From Buddleja alternifolia (taxonomy: Eukaryota; Streptophyta; Magnoliopsida; Lamiales; Scrophulariaceae), in contig CM033400.1 of NCBI GenBank assembly GCA_019426215.1, positions 13,004,568-13,068,567 of the forward strand: a DNA stretch of 64,000 nt, read 5' to 3'. The translations under genes and the position numbers were made by a program. The notes below the pieces were generated by a model that ran no database searches, was not told where the DNA came from, and was given only the letters and a program-made list of their open reading frames with translations. Numbering within the stretch: position 1 is the stretch's first letter; each line of letters starts with the position of its first letter. This document shows, piece after piece, positions 34,451 to 45,948 of the stretch.

Positions 34451-35111
34451 TTTTACACGACAAATAGGTGTGATAGAGGCGTAAATCGAATCCCCAGTAT
34501 TCGGCTCTATCGTAATTAAATCACCCCAACAGCAATAACCACAATACCCAACCAAGACTCCACAAACAAGTATCAACCCACAATCCACAATCCACAACAC
34601 AACAATAATAAACCACAAATTTCACACAAAATAATATGCACCAATTTGCACAATCAGAGCCCCAAATCCTCAAAACGATAATGGCTTCTCAAAAATCCAC
34701 CCACTCTTCGGCTAATAATCGGAAATGTAAGAAGAATAAAGCCAAAAACTCACATTCTCCCCAAAATTTGTGCACCGATTCAGATGTGTACAATGAGCCA
34801 CTGCGCGCCGAGGACTGTCGGCGGAGATTGGCGGTGGAAGACTGTGGAAATGTCCAGAATCAGTGGAGAGAATCGCCAAAAATTGCCTTATGAGAGAGAG
34901 ATCTGAGGAATGGGGGAAATTTTGACCGTTTGGACCTAATATTTGTAGAAATACAGTAACGGGCACCTAGGCGCGCGTATTGGGGCACCTAGGCGCCTGA
35001 GTGCGTACCTTTAAGTGGCGTTTGAGTTCCTTCGGCGCCTAGGCGCCGAATGTGTGGCGCCGGGTCGCGGGTGAATGCGCGCCGGGGCGCGCCTCTGGTG
35101 GCGCTCGAGCG
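34451..35111 (-). other. Athila spacer with palindromic 22-bp repeats
   Basis: No gene is evident. At about 34968-35114, GC-rich words of the type GGCGCCTAGGCGCC recur in pairs about 22 bp apart (for example 34968, 34990 and 35034). The same words occur elsewhere in this Athila element. Confidence 0.7.
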
Positions 35112-35116
35112 CCATG

Positions 35117-36884
35117 TGTTAGGGATTGTGCCCTAAAAATCCAATTATATGAAACGTTTATATTTCGTTTATGAAATTGATCTTTATTAATTTTGGTGCA
35201 AGTTATGAGTATTATAGAAATCGTACTATAAGATAGACGTAGTCCAATATAATATATGATAATCCAAATGGAAGTGTTGTTCCATGAAAAGACTTGGGTT
35301 ATATGTGTCATATATTATTCTAAATGGGTTGTAGTCGGTGATAAGAATGGACGTCTTATCTGCTAAAGGCTATAATATAGTATATTCGATGATTTGTCTT
35401 AATCATGGGAATGAGGATTCCATATATATTATATTCGTGTAAATCAATGAGATTGAAACACTGAACCGGACCAATTAAGTTATTTATTTTTTAGCTACTA
35501 TCGAAAATAAATAACTTCAACAGCAACTCTAAATCCTATGATTGTCGTGGACTAATGCATCTAGTGTCTATTACTTTGATATATTCAGAAGTGAGGTCTT
35601 CGGCGGCCAATATACTTTATACATTGAGTAATTGCATGAAATGTGATTATGAAGGACATTTATAAGGAATCTATAATTTCCATGAGAGATAAGAAATATT
35701 CCCTTTAATGGATTTGCAATGTTCAACTATTCTAAAACTTTGGCCAAAGTATTTCAGGTGAAGTGTCACAGAAATTAAACGAAAAAAGAGATTTCGTATG
35801 AAAAGTTGACAATGAGCAAATTAGCAATTTTAGGATAAGAGGTGAAGAATAAAATAATAGTAGCATTGATTTTAGTTCTTCACGAATATTTCAATAGAGG
35901 ACTTAGTTGTAATATTCTTAAGTACGAGAACTCTTGAGTAATTTAATTAATTCTAGAGTGCAACAATATTTATTTAGTGGATTTAAATATTGTTAAGTGG
36001 TAATCAAATATTATTATGCGATGGTAATTCGATTTGACCCATTTGGAGCTAGAATTAATTTTTTCCCTAAGGTCCCTTATCAAGCCTCGAATAGAAACTC
36101 GATTAAATACTAAAAGGTCCATTGGATGGATTGATTTTTGAACTCGGATGAAAAGATGTGGGAAATATCTTTAGAGAAAGATATTCAAAATTATATTAAG
36201 TTGCAATTTCAATTTAAAGAAAAAACAAATGTAGATGCCCACGTGAGTTTAGCTTTTGCCTTGGTAAATTTTAGTCTTTGTGTATTCACAATGCTCACGT
36301 GAGATTTGGCCTTTGCATTGGTAAGTTTGACCTTATGTTTTTCTTTAACTTGTGAATGCTTTGAGTCCCACATTGAAATTTCACTAAACCTTTAACCCTT
36401 GGCCCTCTATATAAAGAAGGTTAAGGATGAGTTCAAAGGGATATAGCACTTGCAAAGAAATTTTCTTTTAGAAAATATAATTGCAAAATTATAAAGTTTC
36501 TTTTTAAAGAAATTTTATTTTAGTATTTTATTTTGGGAGCCCACTCTCCCGGGTTTTAAAGCGAGGCTCTGCGAAGAAGACTTTGCGGTACAAGAGCTCG
36601 GTTCGATCTTCGACGAAAGGTTGGTTTTGAGTTTTTTAATTATTGATTTTATTTCTATAGCATGCAATTAACTTGTTTCAATTAAATTGTTTAATTAATT
36701 AGTTTCAATTGCTAGCTATAGGTAATCAATAATTATTAATTAAATTATTTAATTAGTTGTCCTTAGCCATAGTATGTATGATTTAAAAAATTTTAATGTC
36801 ATGCATGTACGCGATAGAGCTAGACTCTTTATTTAATTCCGCTGCGTACCAATTTTGGGTTATTTTCGAAATAATTTTCCAACA
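35117..36884 (+). mobile_element. Solo LTR, Ty1/copia Angela-like (1768 bp)
   Basis: It starts TGTTAGGGATTGTGCCCTAA and ends TTTTCCAACA, with perfect 5-bp duplication ccatg (35112-35116 and 36885-36889). The start resembles Angela-type LTRs, and a CTATATAAAG box lies near 36408-36417. It has no internal region. It is inserted antisense into the Athila pol-env spacer. Confidence 0.9.
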
Positions 36885-36889
36885 CCATG

Positions 36890-37158
36890 ATGCGAAGCGA
36901 GGTGTGCACTGGAATCCTTGGGCGCCCAGGCGCGCGATAATCGGCGCCAAGGCGCGGATCACCTGTTGTGTAGGATTTCCATTTCCTGTTTCAAAAGAAG
37001 AAGAAAAACACTTAAACACGAACTAACACAGACTTAAAGCGAGAAAGTAAAGCAGCGAACAGTAAAACTCTAGAAAACGAAAAAGAACGGAAAGAAAGCT
37101 TGGGTTGCCTCCCAAGAAGCACTAGTTTAGAGTCGTTAGCTCGACTTAAGGCGAGAAA
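36890..37158 (-). other. Athila spacer downstream of integrase
   Basis: Noncoding. Two palindromic words (GGGCGCCCAGGCGCG and GGCGCCAAGGCGC, about 36919-36957) occur with the usual ~22-bp spacing. The rest is AT-rich. Confidence 0.65.
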
Positions 37159-38780
37159 TCATGGAGGGTCCTCAAGGATGATGGACACTTTATCTCTCGG
37201 TCCATCCAACCCGGCATATGGTTTCAAACGTTGAGCGTTGGCCAAGAAAGTCTGTCCTTTATCCGTTGTAAGCTCGACGCCGCCCGAAGGATAGACATGG
37301 GAAATCAAGAATGGGCCCGACCATCGAGACTTAAGCTTCCCGGGGAAGAGTCGGAGTCGAGAGTTGTATAGTAACACCCTTTCTCCCTTGTGGAACTCCC
37401 GGGGGAGAATATGCTTGTCATGCCACATTTTGGTACGCTCCTTGTAGAGTTTTGCGTTCTCATAGGCGAGATGACGCCATTCTTCGAGCTCGTTGAGTTG
37501 TAGCAAACGTTGTGTACCTACACGTTGAGAGTTAAAGTTCAGAAACTTAATGGCCCAATAAGCACGATGCTCAAGCTCAACGAGCAAGTGACATGTTTTG
37601 CCAAAAACAAGACGATACGGAGACATGCCAATTGAGGTTTTATAGGCAGGGTCCAATAAGCTCAAAGAGCATCGTCCAACTTAAGGGACCAATCCTTTCT
37701 TGATGCATTGACCGTTTTTTCTAAGATACGCTTAATCTCCCTATTTGAAACCTCCACTTGGCCACTAGTTTGCGGGTGGTAGGGGGTCGAAATTTTATGC
37801 CTCACCCCGTATTTGTTCAATAAAAGCTCAAATTGTTTGTTGCAAAAGTGGGTGCCCCCGTCACTAATGATGGCTCGGGGAGTTCCAAATCGAGTAAAAA
37901 AATGCTTCTTTAGAAAATGAGCGACTACCTGAGCATCATTAGTGGGCGAGGCCACGGCTTCCACCCATTTGGAGACATAGTCTACCGCAACAAGGATATA
38001 TTTATTTGAACAAGAACTAGGGAAAGGGCCTATAAAGTCCATACCCCATACATCGAACAATTCACACTCTAACATGCTATGTAAAGGTGTTTCGTAACGT
38101 TTCAAAATGTTCCCCATTCGTTGACATCGATCACACGATTTGACATAGTGATATGCGTCTTTAATAAGAGTAGGCCAGAAAAAACCTGATTGGAAGATCT
38201 TAGCTACCGTTTTGGAGGGCCCAAAGTGGCCATCCACCGCCATATCATGACAATGAGAAAAGATAACATGCACTTCCGTTTCGGGTATGCAACGTCGAAT
38301 TAAGTCATCTGCACAAACTTTGAATAGAAAGGGTTCGTCCCAAAGATATTGCTTCACATCAGATAGAAATTTCTTCTTTTGATGAAAAGTGATATCCGGG
38401 GGAAGGAGGCCCGTAACAATGTAATTGGCAAAGTTAGCATACCAAGGTGAAATATTGTCAGAAATAGCAAGGAGGTGTTCATCCGGGAATTCCTCACGAA
38501 TGGGTATCTCATCTAACGGATCATTCACTAGCTCTAATCGTGAGAGGTGGTCGGCTACTACATTTTCGGTGCCTTTCTTATCTTTTATCTCTAAATCAAA
38601 TTCTTGTAGTAACAAAATCCACCTAAGGAGCCTCGGTTTAGCATCTTTCTTGGCAAGCAAATATTTTAAGGCCGAATGATCGGTGTAGACTATCACTTTG
38701 TTTAGCACGAGGTAAGAGTGAAATTTATCGAATGCAAAGACTATGGCTAGTAACTCCTTTTCCGTGGTGGCATAATTCAA
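37159..38780 (-). pseudogene. Athila RNase H end and integrase
   Basis: From 38780 the RNase H tail reads [20 protein letters not shown] and [12 protein letters not shown]. The integrase zinc region follows ([13 protein letters not shown] ... CDRCQRMGN, near 38250-38110). The catalytic core has D-D-E in [19 protein letters not shown] and [15 protein letters not shown] near 37664 plus a short indel shifts the frame to 37665-37159, which holds the C-terminal segment ending in a Gly/Pro-rich tail. Motifs are complete apart from these lesions. Confidence 0.88.
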
Positions 38781-38819
38781 TTTTGCATCGTTAAGAGTTT
38801 TACTAGCATAGTAAATGGT

Positions 38820-39723
38820 TCAAAATACTTTTTTCTTTCTTTGGCCAAGGACCGCTCCAACGGCGGTTTCACTTGCATCACACATCAACTCGAATGGTAA
38901 GCTCCAATCGAGGGGTGACATGATAGGGGCGGAGACCAAACGTTCCTTCAAATTGAGGAAGGCCTGCATACAAGAAGAATTGAAATCAAACGGTGCATCC
39001 TTAACAAGCAAATTAGACAAGGGTTTCGCAATTTTAGAGAAATTCAAGATAAATCGCCTATAGAACCCGGCATGCCCGAGAAAACTCCCAATGGCTTTGA
39101 CCGAAGTGGGAGGGGGAAGTTTTTCTATGACCTCAATCTTGGCTTGGTCCACTTCGATCCCTTTTTGAGAGATCTTGTGGCCAAGCACAATTCCCTCCCG
39201 GACCATTAAATGACATTTCTCCCAATTCAAAACAAGGTTGGTTTCCTCACAACGTTTTAACACATTATTCAAATGAGCAAGACATGTAGCAAACGTTGTT
39301 CCGAACAGAAAAGTCGTCCATAAAAATTTCGAGAAAATCTTCAACCATATCATGAAAAATCGCCATCATGCATCTTTGAAAGGTGGCCGGGGCATTACAC
39401 AAGCCAAATGGCATCCTTCTATAAGCAAATGTGCCATAAGGACAAGTGAAAGTAGTTTTCTCTTGGTCATCGGGATCGATGGCAATTTGATTATAGCCGG
39501 AGTAACCATCGAGAAAGCAATAGAAACCATGCCCCGCTAACCTCTCAAGCATTTGATCAATAAAAGGGAGGGGGAAATGATCCTTACGAGTGGCATCATT
39601 CAATTTACGGTAGTCTATGCACACACGCCACCCGCTAAGCATACGAGTTGGGATTAATTCATTATTCACATTCTCAATTACCGTTATCCCCCCTTTCTTA
39701 GGCACCACTTGGGTAGGGCTCAC
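38820..39723 (-). pseudogene. Athila reverse transcriptase and start of RNase H
   Basis: RT motifs in order: WRVCIDYRKLNDATRKDHFP, FLDGYSGYNQIA, MPFGLCNAPATFQRC and the intact catalytic box EIFMDDFSV (near 39310). A frameshift right after this box moves the thumb (HLNNVLKRCEETNLVLNWEK) into the overlapping frame 39353-38820. That frame ends at a stop (38820) inside RNase H, after LMCDASETAVGAVLGQ. Confidence 0.88.
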
Positions 39724-39756
39724 CTACGCACTATCAGAGATAGGATAGATTATACC

Positions 39757-41046
39757 TTAATCGAGCAATTTTATCACTTCCTTCTTTACTACCTCTTGAA
39801 TTTGTGGGTTGGACCTCCGTTGTGATTGGCGTGTAGGCTTGGCAGAGTCCTCCATAAGTATTTTGTGCATACATATCTCTGGACTAATGCCTTTGATGTC
39901 CGCAATTTTCCACCCGAAAGCCCGTTTGTGAGACCTCAACACCGTCATGAGTTGCTCTTCTTGTGGTCCTGAAAGAGACGAGGAAATGATCAATGGTAGT
40001 GTTTCATCATCGTTTAAGTACACATATTTAAGGTGAGAGGGGAGGGGTTTGAGTTCAAGAGAAAGGGGTTCTTCAATAGATGGGCGAGGGACTCCCGACA
40101 ATGATCTATCAACTTTGATGAAGCTTCCCGAATGATAGGAAGATTTGCATTCCAAGCTTAGAACTCTTTCCACTTGATCATCACTCTCCGAGTCCACTTG
40201 TATGGATTTCATAAGATCCCGTTCGAGTAAATTTTCAATCGTAGTGTCCTGCACATACTCAACAATCAAAGGGTCAAATGTATCAATTCTAAAACACGAG
40301 TCATGATCAATAGGGTGTTTAAAGACTTTGTAGACATCAAAGGTAACCTTGTCGTCACCCACATTCAAAGTTAGCTTACCATTAGCAATGTCAATCACCG
40401 CCTTACCCGTGGCTAGGAATGGCCTCCCTAGGATTAATGGTACCTCCACATCTTCCTCCATATCGAGTACCACAAAATCAACCGGAAAATAAAACTTATC
40501 GACTTGGACAATAACATCTTCGATTATTCCCTTAGGCCTCTTGATTGATCGATCTGCGAGTTGAAGGCTCATTGAGGTCAGCTTGGGATTGCCAAGGCCT
40601 AACTTCTTAAATAGCGAATATGGAAGAAGATTGATGCTGGCCACCGAGTCACATAGCACTTTCTTGAATGACAAGGACCCAATTGTGCACGGAATTGTGA
40701 GACTCCCGGGATCTTGGAGTTTAGTTAGCAATTTATTGAGCAAGATGGCGGAACATTCTTCGGTGAGGCACACTGTCTCATTCTCCTCCCACTTCTGCTT
40801 GTTAGATAGTATGTCTTTGAAGAACTTCACGTAATTCGGCATTTGGAGAATGACGTCAATAAATGGAATGTTAATCCTCACCTCACGAAGGATTGCCAAA
40901 ATCCAAAGAAAGCTCGGATCCATCTCCTTCTTATTTTTCTTGTGTGCATTTGGGAATGGGAGACGAACCTCGATAGGAGGAGAAGGCGTCGGAGTGGAAG
41001 AATCAAAATCGGGTGAAACAAGAGGCGGCGCCTGGGCGTGCATCAT
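39757..41046 (-). pseudogene. Athila protease region
   Basis: The 429-residue frame includes NIPFIDVILQMPNYVKF (typical of Athila ahead of the protease), the protease loop KKVLCDSVASINLLP and the end VPLILGRPFLATGKAVIDI. Asp is kept, but the usual DLGA reads DSVA, losing the conserved Gly, so activity is doubtful. A stop near 39757 and frame noise separate it from RT. Palindromic GGCGCC-type words lie at its N-terminal end (about 41027-41062). Confidence 0.85.
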
Positions 41047-41083
41047 AGGGCGCTCGGGCGCGGAACTACGAAGTGATTCATCC

Positions 41084-42219
41084 TAGGGATGCAAGTTGAG
41101 CCGAGCCGGCTCGCGAGCTTAGCCGGCTCGGCTCGAAAAAGCTCAAGCTCGAGCTTTGAGTCGAGCTCGAGCTCGAGCCTAATTTCCTCTGAAAAAAGCT
41201 CGCGAGCTTCTCTTAAAATAAATATATTATTTTATATATGTATATATATATTAATATTTATATATTAAAATAATAATAATATATATTTGTTAGCCATTAG
41301 TTGTACACAGCTGTACTCAACTCAACAACCATGTTATTATTATATATATATATATATATATATATGTTATAATATTTATATATTAAAATAATAATATAAT
41401 TTATTAAAGTTGTAAATAAAAAACCCACTAGACACACTATCAGAGTACTTTCATTCTTTCAAAACCTGTCACATGCATGCTATCGATCCATTTTTCAAGG
41501 TAAAGTTACCATTAATTATTTTACTCGCTATCTTTTCATATTTGTTGTAGACAATTATTTTTTTTGGATTTGCAGGGAAAAATTGTTCTCATTTCATTCT
41601 TTAACAGCCTATTCGAGAGAAAATAGATAACAAATTAACAATCATACACACCACTCTCATCTCTCATCTCTCATCTGTGCAGAAAAGAAAAAATGCTTGA
41701 GAAAGAAAGCCCCAAAATACATCTGCAAAAATTGGATTAAACCTCCGGTAGCACATCAACCGCCGCCGGAAAATCACTACACCCCCCTTCAGCCTCCACC
41801 CCAGCCGACGCCGTCTCCACCCACATGAGAAGCAGCGAACAACACGGCCCGAAGCCGCCACCGCCGCCGCGAAGCTGCCGCGAAGCCACCACCGTCTCCA
41901 CGAGCTTCTTGCCGGTAGATAATACGGTCCATATTTGGGTTTTATGGAGTAAACAACTCCATGAATAGTTTCATTCATGGAGTTGTGTACTCCATAAACA
42001 AAACAAAAAGCTTGCAAAAAAAAATAAAAATTAATATCAGGCTCGCGAGCCGAGCTCGGCTCGGGCTCGAGTCGAGCTGTTGTTCGAGCTCTCGAGCTCG
42101 AGCTCTCAAAATACGGCTCGACGAGCTCGAGCTCGAGCTCAAATAACACAATACGAGCTCGAGCTCGAGCCTGGCAAAATCGCCAGGCTCGGCTCGAGCT
42201 CGGCTCGATTGCATCCCTA
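41084..42219. mobile_element. Non-autonomous hAT-superfamily element (1136 bp)
   Basis: Terminal inverted repeats TAGGGATGCAA / TTGCATCCCTA and a perfect 8-bp duplication attcatcc (41076-41083 and 42220-42227) are diagnostic of hAT. Both subterminal regions (41095-41215 and 42040-42210) are packed with GAGCTCGAGCTCG and GGCTCGGCTCG words, likely transposase-binding repeats. No transposase is present. The interior has a TA-rich region (41217-41400), a GC-rich coding-like patch (41740-41920) that could be a captured host fragment, and a 21-bp-arm hairpin (41943-41997). Antisense Ser/Arg-rich ORFs here are translations of the repeats. Confidence 0.92.
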
Positions 42220-42227
42220 ATTCATCC

Positions 42228-42447
42228 TGCAGAGGTGAAGACGGCGCCCGCCTAGGCGTGGTACTGCGAAACTCCTATTCAGAGCAAGGGAGATCTGGCG
42301 CCTGGGCGTGCAACATAGGGCGCTCAGGCGTTGGACTACTGGCAGTTTCACTCTCTAATTGTTTTCCACTTCTCAAGGCTATGGCATTGCATTGAGCCTT
42401 CGGATTTTTCTCCGTGTCACTTGGTAGAGTCCCCGGGGCTGTACCAT
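42228..42447 (-). other. Athila gag-protease linker with palindromic repeats
   Basis: It contains paired words (GGCGCCCGCCTAGGCG near 42243 and GGCGCCTGGGCG near 42298, followed 22 bp later by GGGCGCTCAGGCG). Frames are broken; no separate gene. Confidence 0.6.
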
Positions 42448-43614
42448 TCACCGCATTGAAATTTGACCCACTTGGGTTCGCAAGTCCTTCATTTCCATAA
42501 ACATGTCCTTCATCATACCCCGAAGTTCGTTGAACGACGTATCGGACTTCTTCATGTGAGCATCGAGTCTCTCATCGGTTGTGGGAGGTCGCATTTGCAC
42601 TTGACCTTGACCTTGTCCATTGAAGTTGCCTTGCCTCGGGGGTGGGTTATTGAAAGGTGGTCGTGGAGCTTGATAGGTCCCCGGTTGTGCGTTTTGTGCG
42701 GGGTTGGGCCTTTTTGGAAAATTCTCGGGTACATGAAAGTTCACCCGAGGTCGATTGTAATTCCCCACATAATTGACGTCGCCAACCTCTGGTTCCAAAT
42801 CCACTACTCCCTCAACCACTTCCTCAACACAAGCAACCTTTTTAGAAGATGAGGTCTCTTCATCGTCAGGGTAAAGCTCGTCTTCTCGGATCAACTGTTC
42901 TATTTTGTCCCATACACTTTGACAGTCTAACCCAAGGAGATCTCCTCCCGTACCCGCGTTGAGTCTATTCCGAATACGTGACCGAACCCCATCATAGAAA
43001 TGGAGTACTTGTTCACTCAACCCAAAATTATGATCGGGGCATTTTCGGAGCATGCCCTTATATCTAACCCAAGTCTCGGCTAAAGACTCATTGCTCATTT
43101 GCCTAAACCCTTTTATATTACTCCGGAGCTCATTGATTTTGGAGGGTAGAAAGAATTTATTTAAAAAGGCATCGACCAACTCACCCCATGTCGTAATAGA
43201 TTGTGGAGGCAAGGATTTGTACCATGTTGTCGCCCTGTCCTTTAATGAGAAATGGAAGACTTTTAGACGAATCGTATCAAGATCTCGTGGGTGATATTGA
43301 ATGATCACAAGAACATCATCTATAGTCTCTAAATGAGCGTAAGGTGATTCGTGCGGTTCTCCATAGAAAGGTTCTCCTTGCACCATACTAAAAATGTGAG
43401 CCGGAATATGGTAGTTTGGTGCGAAGAAAATAGGCAAGACTACGGGCCCCGGAATGGTATGGACCCTAGGTGGTAAGCTACCCCGAACCGATGGTAATTG
43501 TTGAGGAGGTGCCGCTTGCATGGCTTGTAGAACACCTTGTAACCACTTCCTGTTTTCCGGTAAATTCATATCGGGAAAATTTCCATTCGGGTTTTGGTTG
43601 AGATTATTGGCCAT
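42448..43614 (-). pseudogene. Athila gag
   Basis: The 388-residue open frame starts MANNLNQNPNGNFPDMNLPE and contains the Athila gag core (IRLKVFHFSLKDRATTWYKS and WGELVDAFLNKFFLP, near 43250-43130), then FGLSEQVLHFYDGV. A Pro/Gly/Gln-rich segment and a C-terminal helical segment (MMKDMFMEMKDLRTQVGQI) follow. No CCHC knuckle is seen, as is common for Athila gag. It is the least damaged gene of this element. Confidence 0.88.
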
Positions 43615-43852
43615 TTCCCTTGTTCGCCTACTATCCCGAAGAACTCATTCAATTTCGGGCTCCAACTCGTATAGAGGCTCGTTTGAGGAGCGGGTCATGC
43701 ACCACACAAGAATCTAACAATTAAACACAAGAACGAAATTAGACTTAACACGAAAATAAAAGGAAAGCAAGAAGTAAATAAAAGACTAATAATTATGAAA
43801 ACGTAAAAGAAAACAAAAGCAAAATGAAAATCAAAAACTCAAAATAAATAAG

Positions 43853-43870
43853 TCCCCGGCAACGGCGCCA
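43853..43870 (-). other. Primer-binding site, Asp tRNA
   Basis: Minus strand TGGCGCCGTTGCCGGGGA starts five bases from the LTR end and matches the complement of plant Asp tRNA 3' ends, as used by Athila and related elements. Confidence 0.88.
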
Positions 43871-43875
43871 AAACT

Positions 43876-45258
43876 TGACACGCTAGAAGCTAACGTGCTT
43901 GGTAGCAAGTATACTAGTCGTGTAGTAATAAAAATGGACAAAATAAGTCCGGGTTGTCGAACCACGGAGACTTGGATTTTTAGCTTATGATTTTCGAATA
44001 AACGTAAAGACGAATTAACGAAAATTAAGAGTAAAACAAGTAAGCAAACAAAGAACAAAAGAAATAAGAACAAGCAACGGATTGAAACTCAAGTGTGAGA
44101 ACTAGACTAAGGCACATGCAAGACTTGACTTGATCCTTATTCGCACAAAGACTCTTGTTGAATTATTAGACCTAGTTGCTATGGTGAAAATTCCTAAGGT
44201 AAAGAATACCCGATGTCTCGCGATATGCCCCTACACTTAAGCGGCGGTTTCCTAAGTATGTCTACCCAGAAATCTAACCTCTAAGCATGCATTGAGAAAC
44301 TAGAGTTTACTCGATTCGAATCGAACGACTTCACCCGGGAGTCTTTACCTATGTCTAGGGCAACTCCTATTTGATCGGTGATGCTATGAATTCCTTGCAC
44401 CCTAACTTAAATCTTTCTCAAGATGCTAAACTAGGCAATTTATAATACATATGGTGATCAATCACATGTAAGGAATATAAGCACAAATTCATAACACATA
44501 GCAACAAAGGAATTAATTCAACAATTATCAATAATACGAATAATTCACAAATCAATTCTTACAAAGCCCTAGACATATGAATTTAGCCCATAACTATCAA
44601 CATAGCAGAATTCAACATGTTCTTATACATAAATGTAAACATCAAATGCAATGAACAATGAAAGAAACTCCCTATAAGGTTGAATAGCAATAGCTTTTTT
44701 AATGTAGCTTCAATTCTTGGCTCTTATCCTCTTCTTGCTCTTCAAGATCAGTGATATAATGGCCCAAAATCCCAGAAAATGCTCCCAATTCCCAAGATTC
44801 AGAACCCTCAAAATGAATTGAAAAATCCTATTTATACATTCAAAATTATGTTATCGCGGCGTCTAGGCGCGCGTTGATCGGCGCCTAGGCGCCGCCTATG
44901 TGGCGTGTCTTTTTTGGGGCAAACGTTCATGGGCGCCCAGGCGCGGAAAATGAGGCGCCCAGGCGCGCGATATGTGGCGCCTAGGCGTGGTGGTTCAGGC
45001 GCCTAGGCGCCTCTCTGCGAAGCTTTAATTTTGTTTCCAGGCGCGACAAAAATGGCGCTTAGGCGCCTTAGTGCGCAGCCCTTGAGCAGAGTTGGGTAAA
45101 TGAGTCGTCTTTTTGCCCTTTTCTTCGTCCATCGTCGCTTACTACTTGAAAACACTTTACACACATATTAAACGCACGAGTGGCACAAAACAAACTATAT
45201 ATGGGTCTGAATTATCATTAAAAGGACCTAAAAACTTATATAAAAACGACTCCTATCA
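43876..45258 (-). repeat. Athila 5' LTR (1383 bp)
   Basis: In sense it runs TGATAGGAGTCGTT ... GCGTGTCA. A TATAAATAGG box lies on the minus strand at about 44827-44836. About eight GC-rich palindromic words in imperfect ~22-bp tandem array occupy 44857-45075, just upstream of the TATA box in sense. The end is fixed by the duplicate locus: tgagaggg follows at 45259 and at 55461. Confidence 0.85.
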
Positions 45259-45948
45259 TGAGAGGGCGTTTGAGTGATTATACTCTAAGTTAGGGCGAGG
45301 AGCTTTTCTGTAGAATTTCCATATCCATAAGAGAATAATTAGCAATAAAATTAACAAATGGATTTTCAATCAATTTCGTAATTCACAATGATTTATATGC
45401 ATTTATCCCATATATTAACAAATTAGCTAGATTTTCGTTTTTTTAATAAATAATTAGCTAGATTCATACGTAGAAGAATGGACTACATTTGTGTACATTT
45501 TATGTCAACTTGTAAATTAAATTCAAGGGGCATATTAGTCTAATAACCGAAGAAACCATCACCACTTCAGAAGCTTTGCTGGAGAAGTAAATACATATAA
45601 TGTAAGAAGTTGCCAAGAGTATGGTACACCAGTAGTATTGTGTCGATCTGTTTCACACACCAAGGTATATTACTATATTGTGTCTATTTGAAAAAGATAG
45701 ACACACAAGTACACCTTGAAGGAACAGATAAATTTATATCAAACTGTGAAATACTTTTCATAAGATCATAAAAGTGTTTCACATTCACCAACTTAAGTTT
45801 ATATCAAACTGTGAACATACAAGAAAAGAACCTATCTACTAAGACAACCTTCGAATCGTCAAAGATCCAGTGTAAAGTATTCTGTGTTATTACTACAAAC
45901 AACAAAAATTAAAATACATCACAGAACATCTCGAAGAACAAATCCTTT
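45259..45948 (-). other. MGST3 3' UTR and flank
   Basis: It follows the MGST3 stop in sense and matches 55461-56151. A hairpin-forming TGTGTCTAT ... ATAGACACA lies at about 45678-45706 and is conserved in the duplicate. The exact poly(A) site cannot be fixed. The Athila LTR abuts the far end. Confidence 0.6.

Larger units (their letters stand above)
33346..45258 (-). mobile_element. Ty3/gypsy Athila retrotransposon, 3' end lost
   Basis: Minus-strand order: 5' LTR (45258-43876), tRNA-Asp PBS, gag (43614-42448), protease-RT-RNase H-integrase (41046-37159), noncoding spacer, env-like ORF (34450-33488). The PBS, the gag type and the integrase segment [20 protein letters not shown] are typical of Athila. 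It inserted just downstream of MGST3; tgaga (45259-45263) is the likely target duplication. The 3' LTR is absent, and the env-like end runs straight into Tat gag sequence near 33345. A solo copia LTR and a hAT element are nested in it. Confidence 0.88.

Noticed and set aside
34451..34618. Hydrophobic N-terminal extension of the env-like ORF as a signal or membrane segment
   Set aside because: The DNA is a simple CCACAA/CAACAA-type run, and the basic MPKTTTKQ start at 34450 fits the family better.
35117..36884. Part of the Athila element (pol-env spacer or 3' LTR)
   Set aside because: Perfect ccatg duplications and TGTTAG...CCAACA ends show it is a separate copia solo LTR. It does not match the Athila LTR at 43876-45258.
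41664..42214. Ser/Arg/Glu-rich antisense ORFs
   Set aside because: They are translations of the AGCTCG subterminal repeats of the hAT element.
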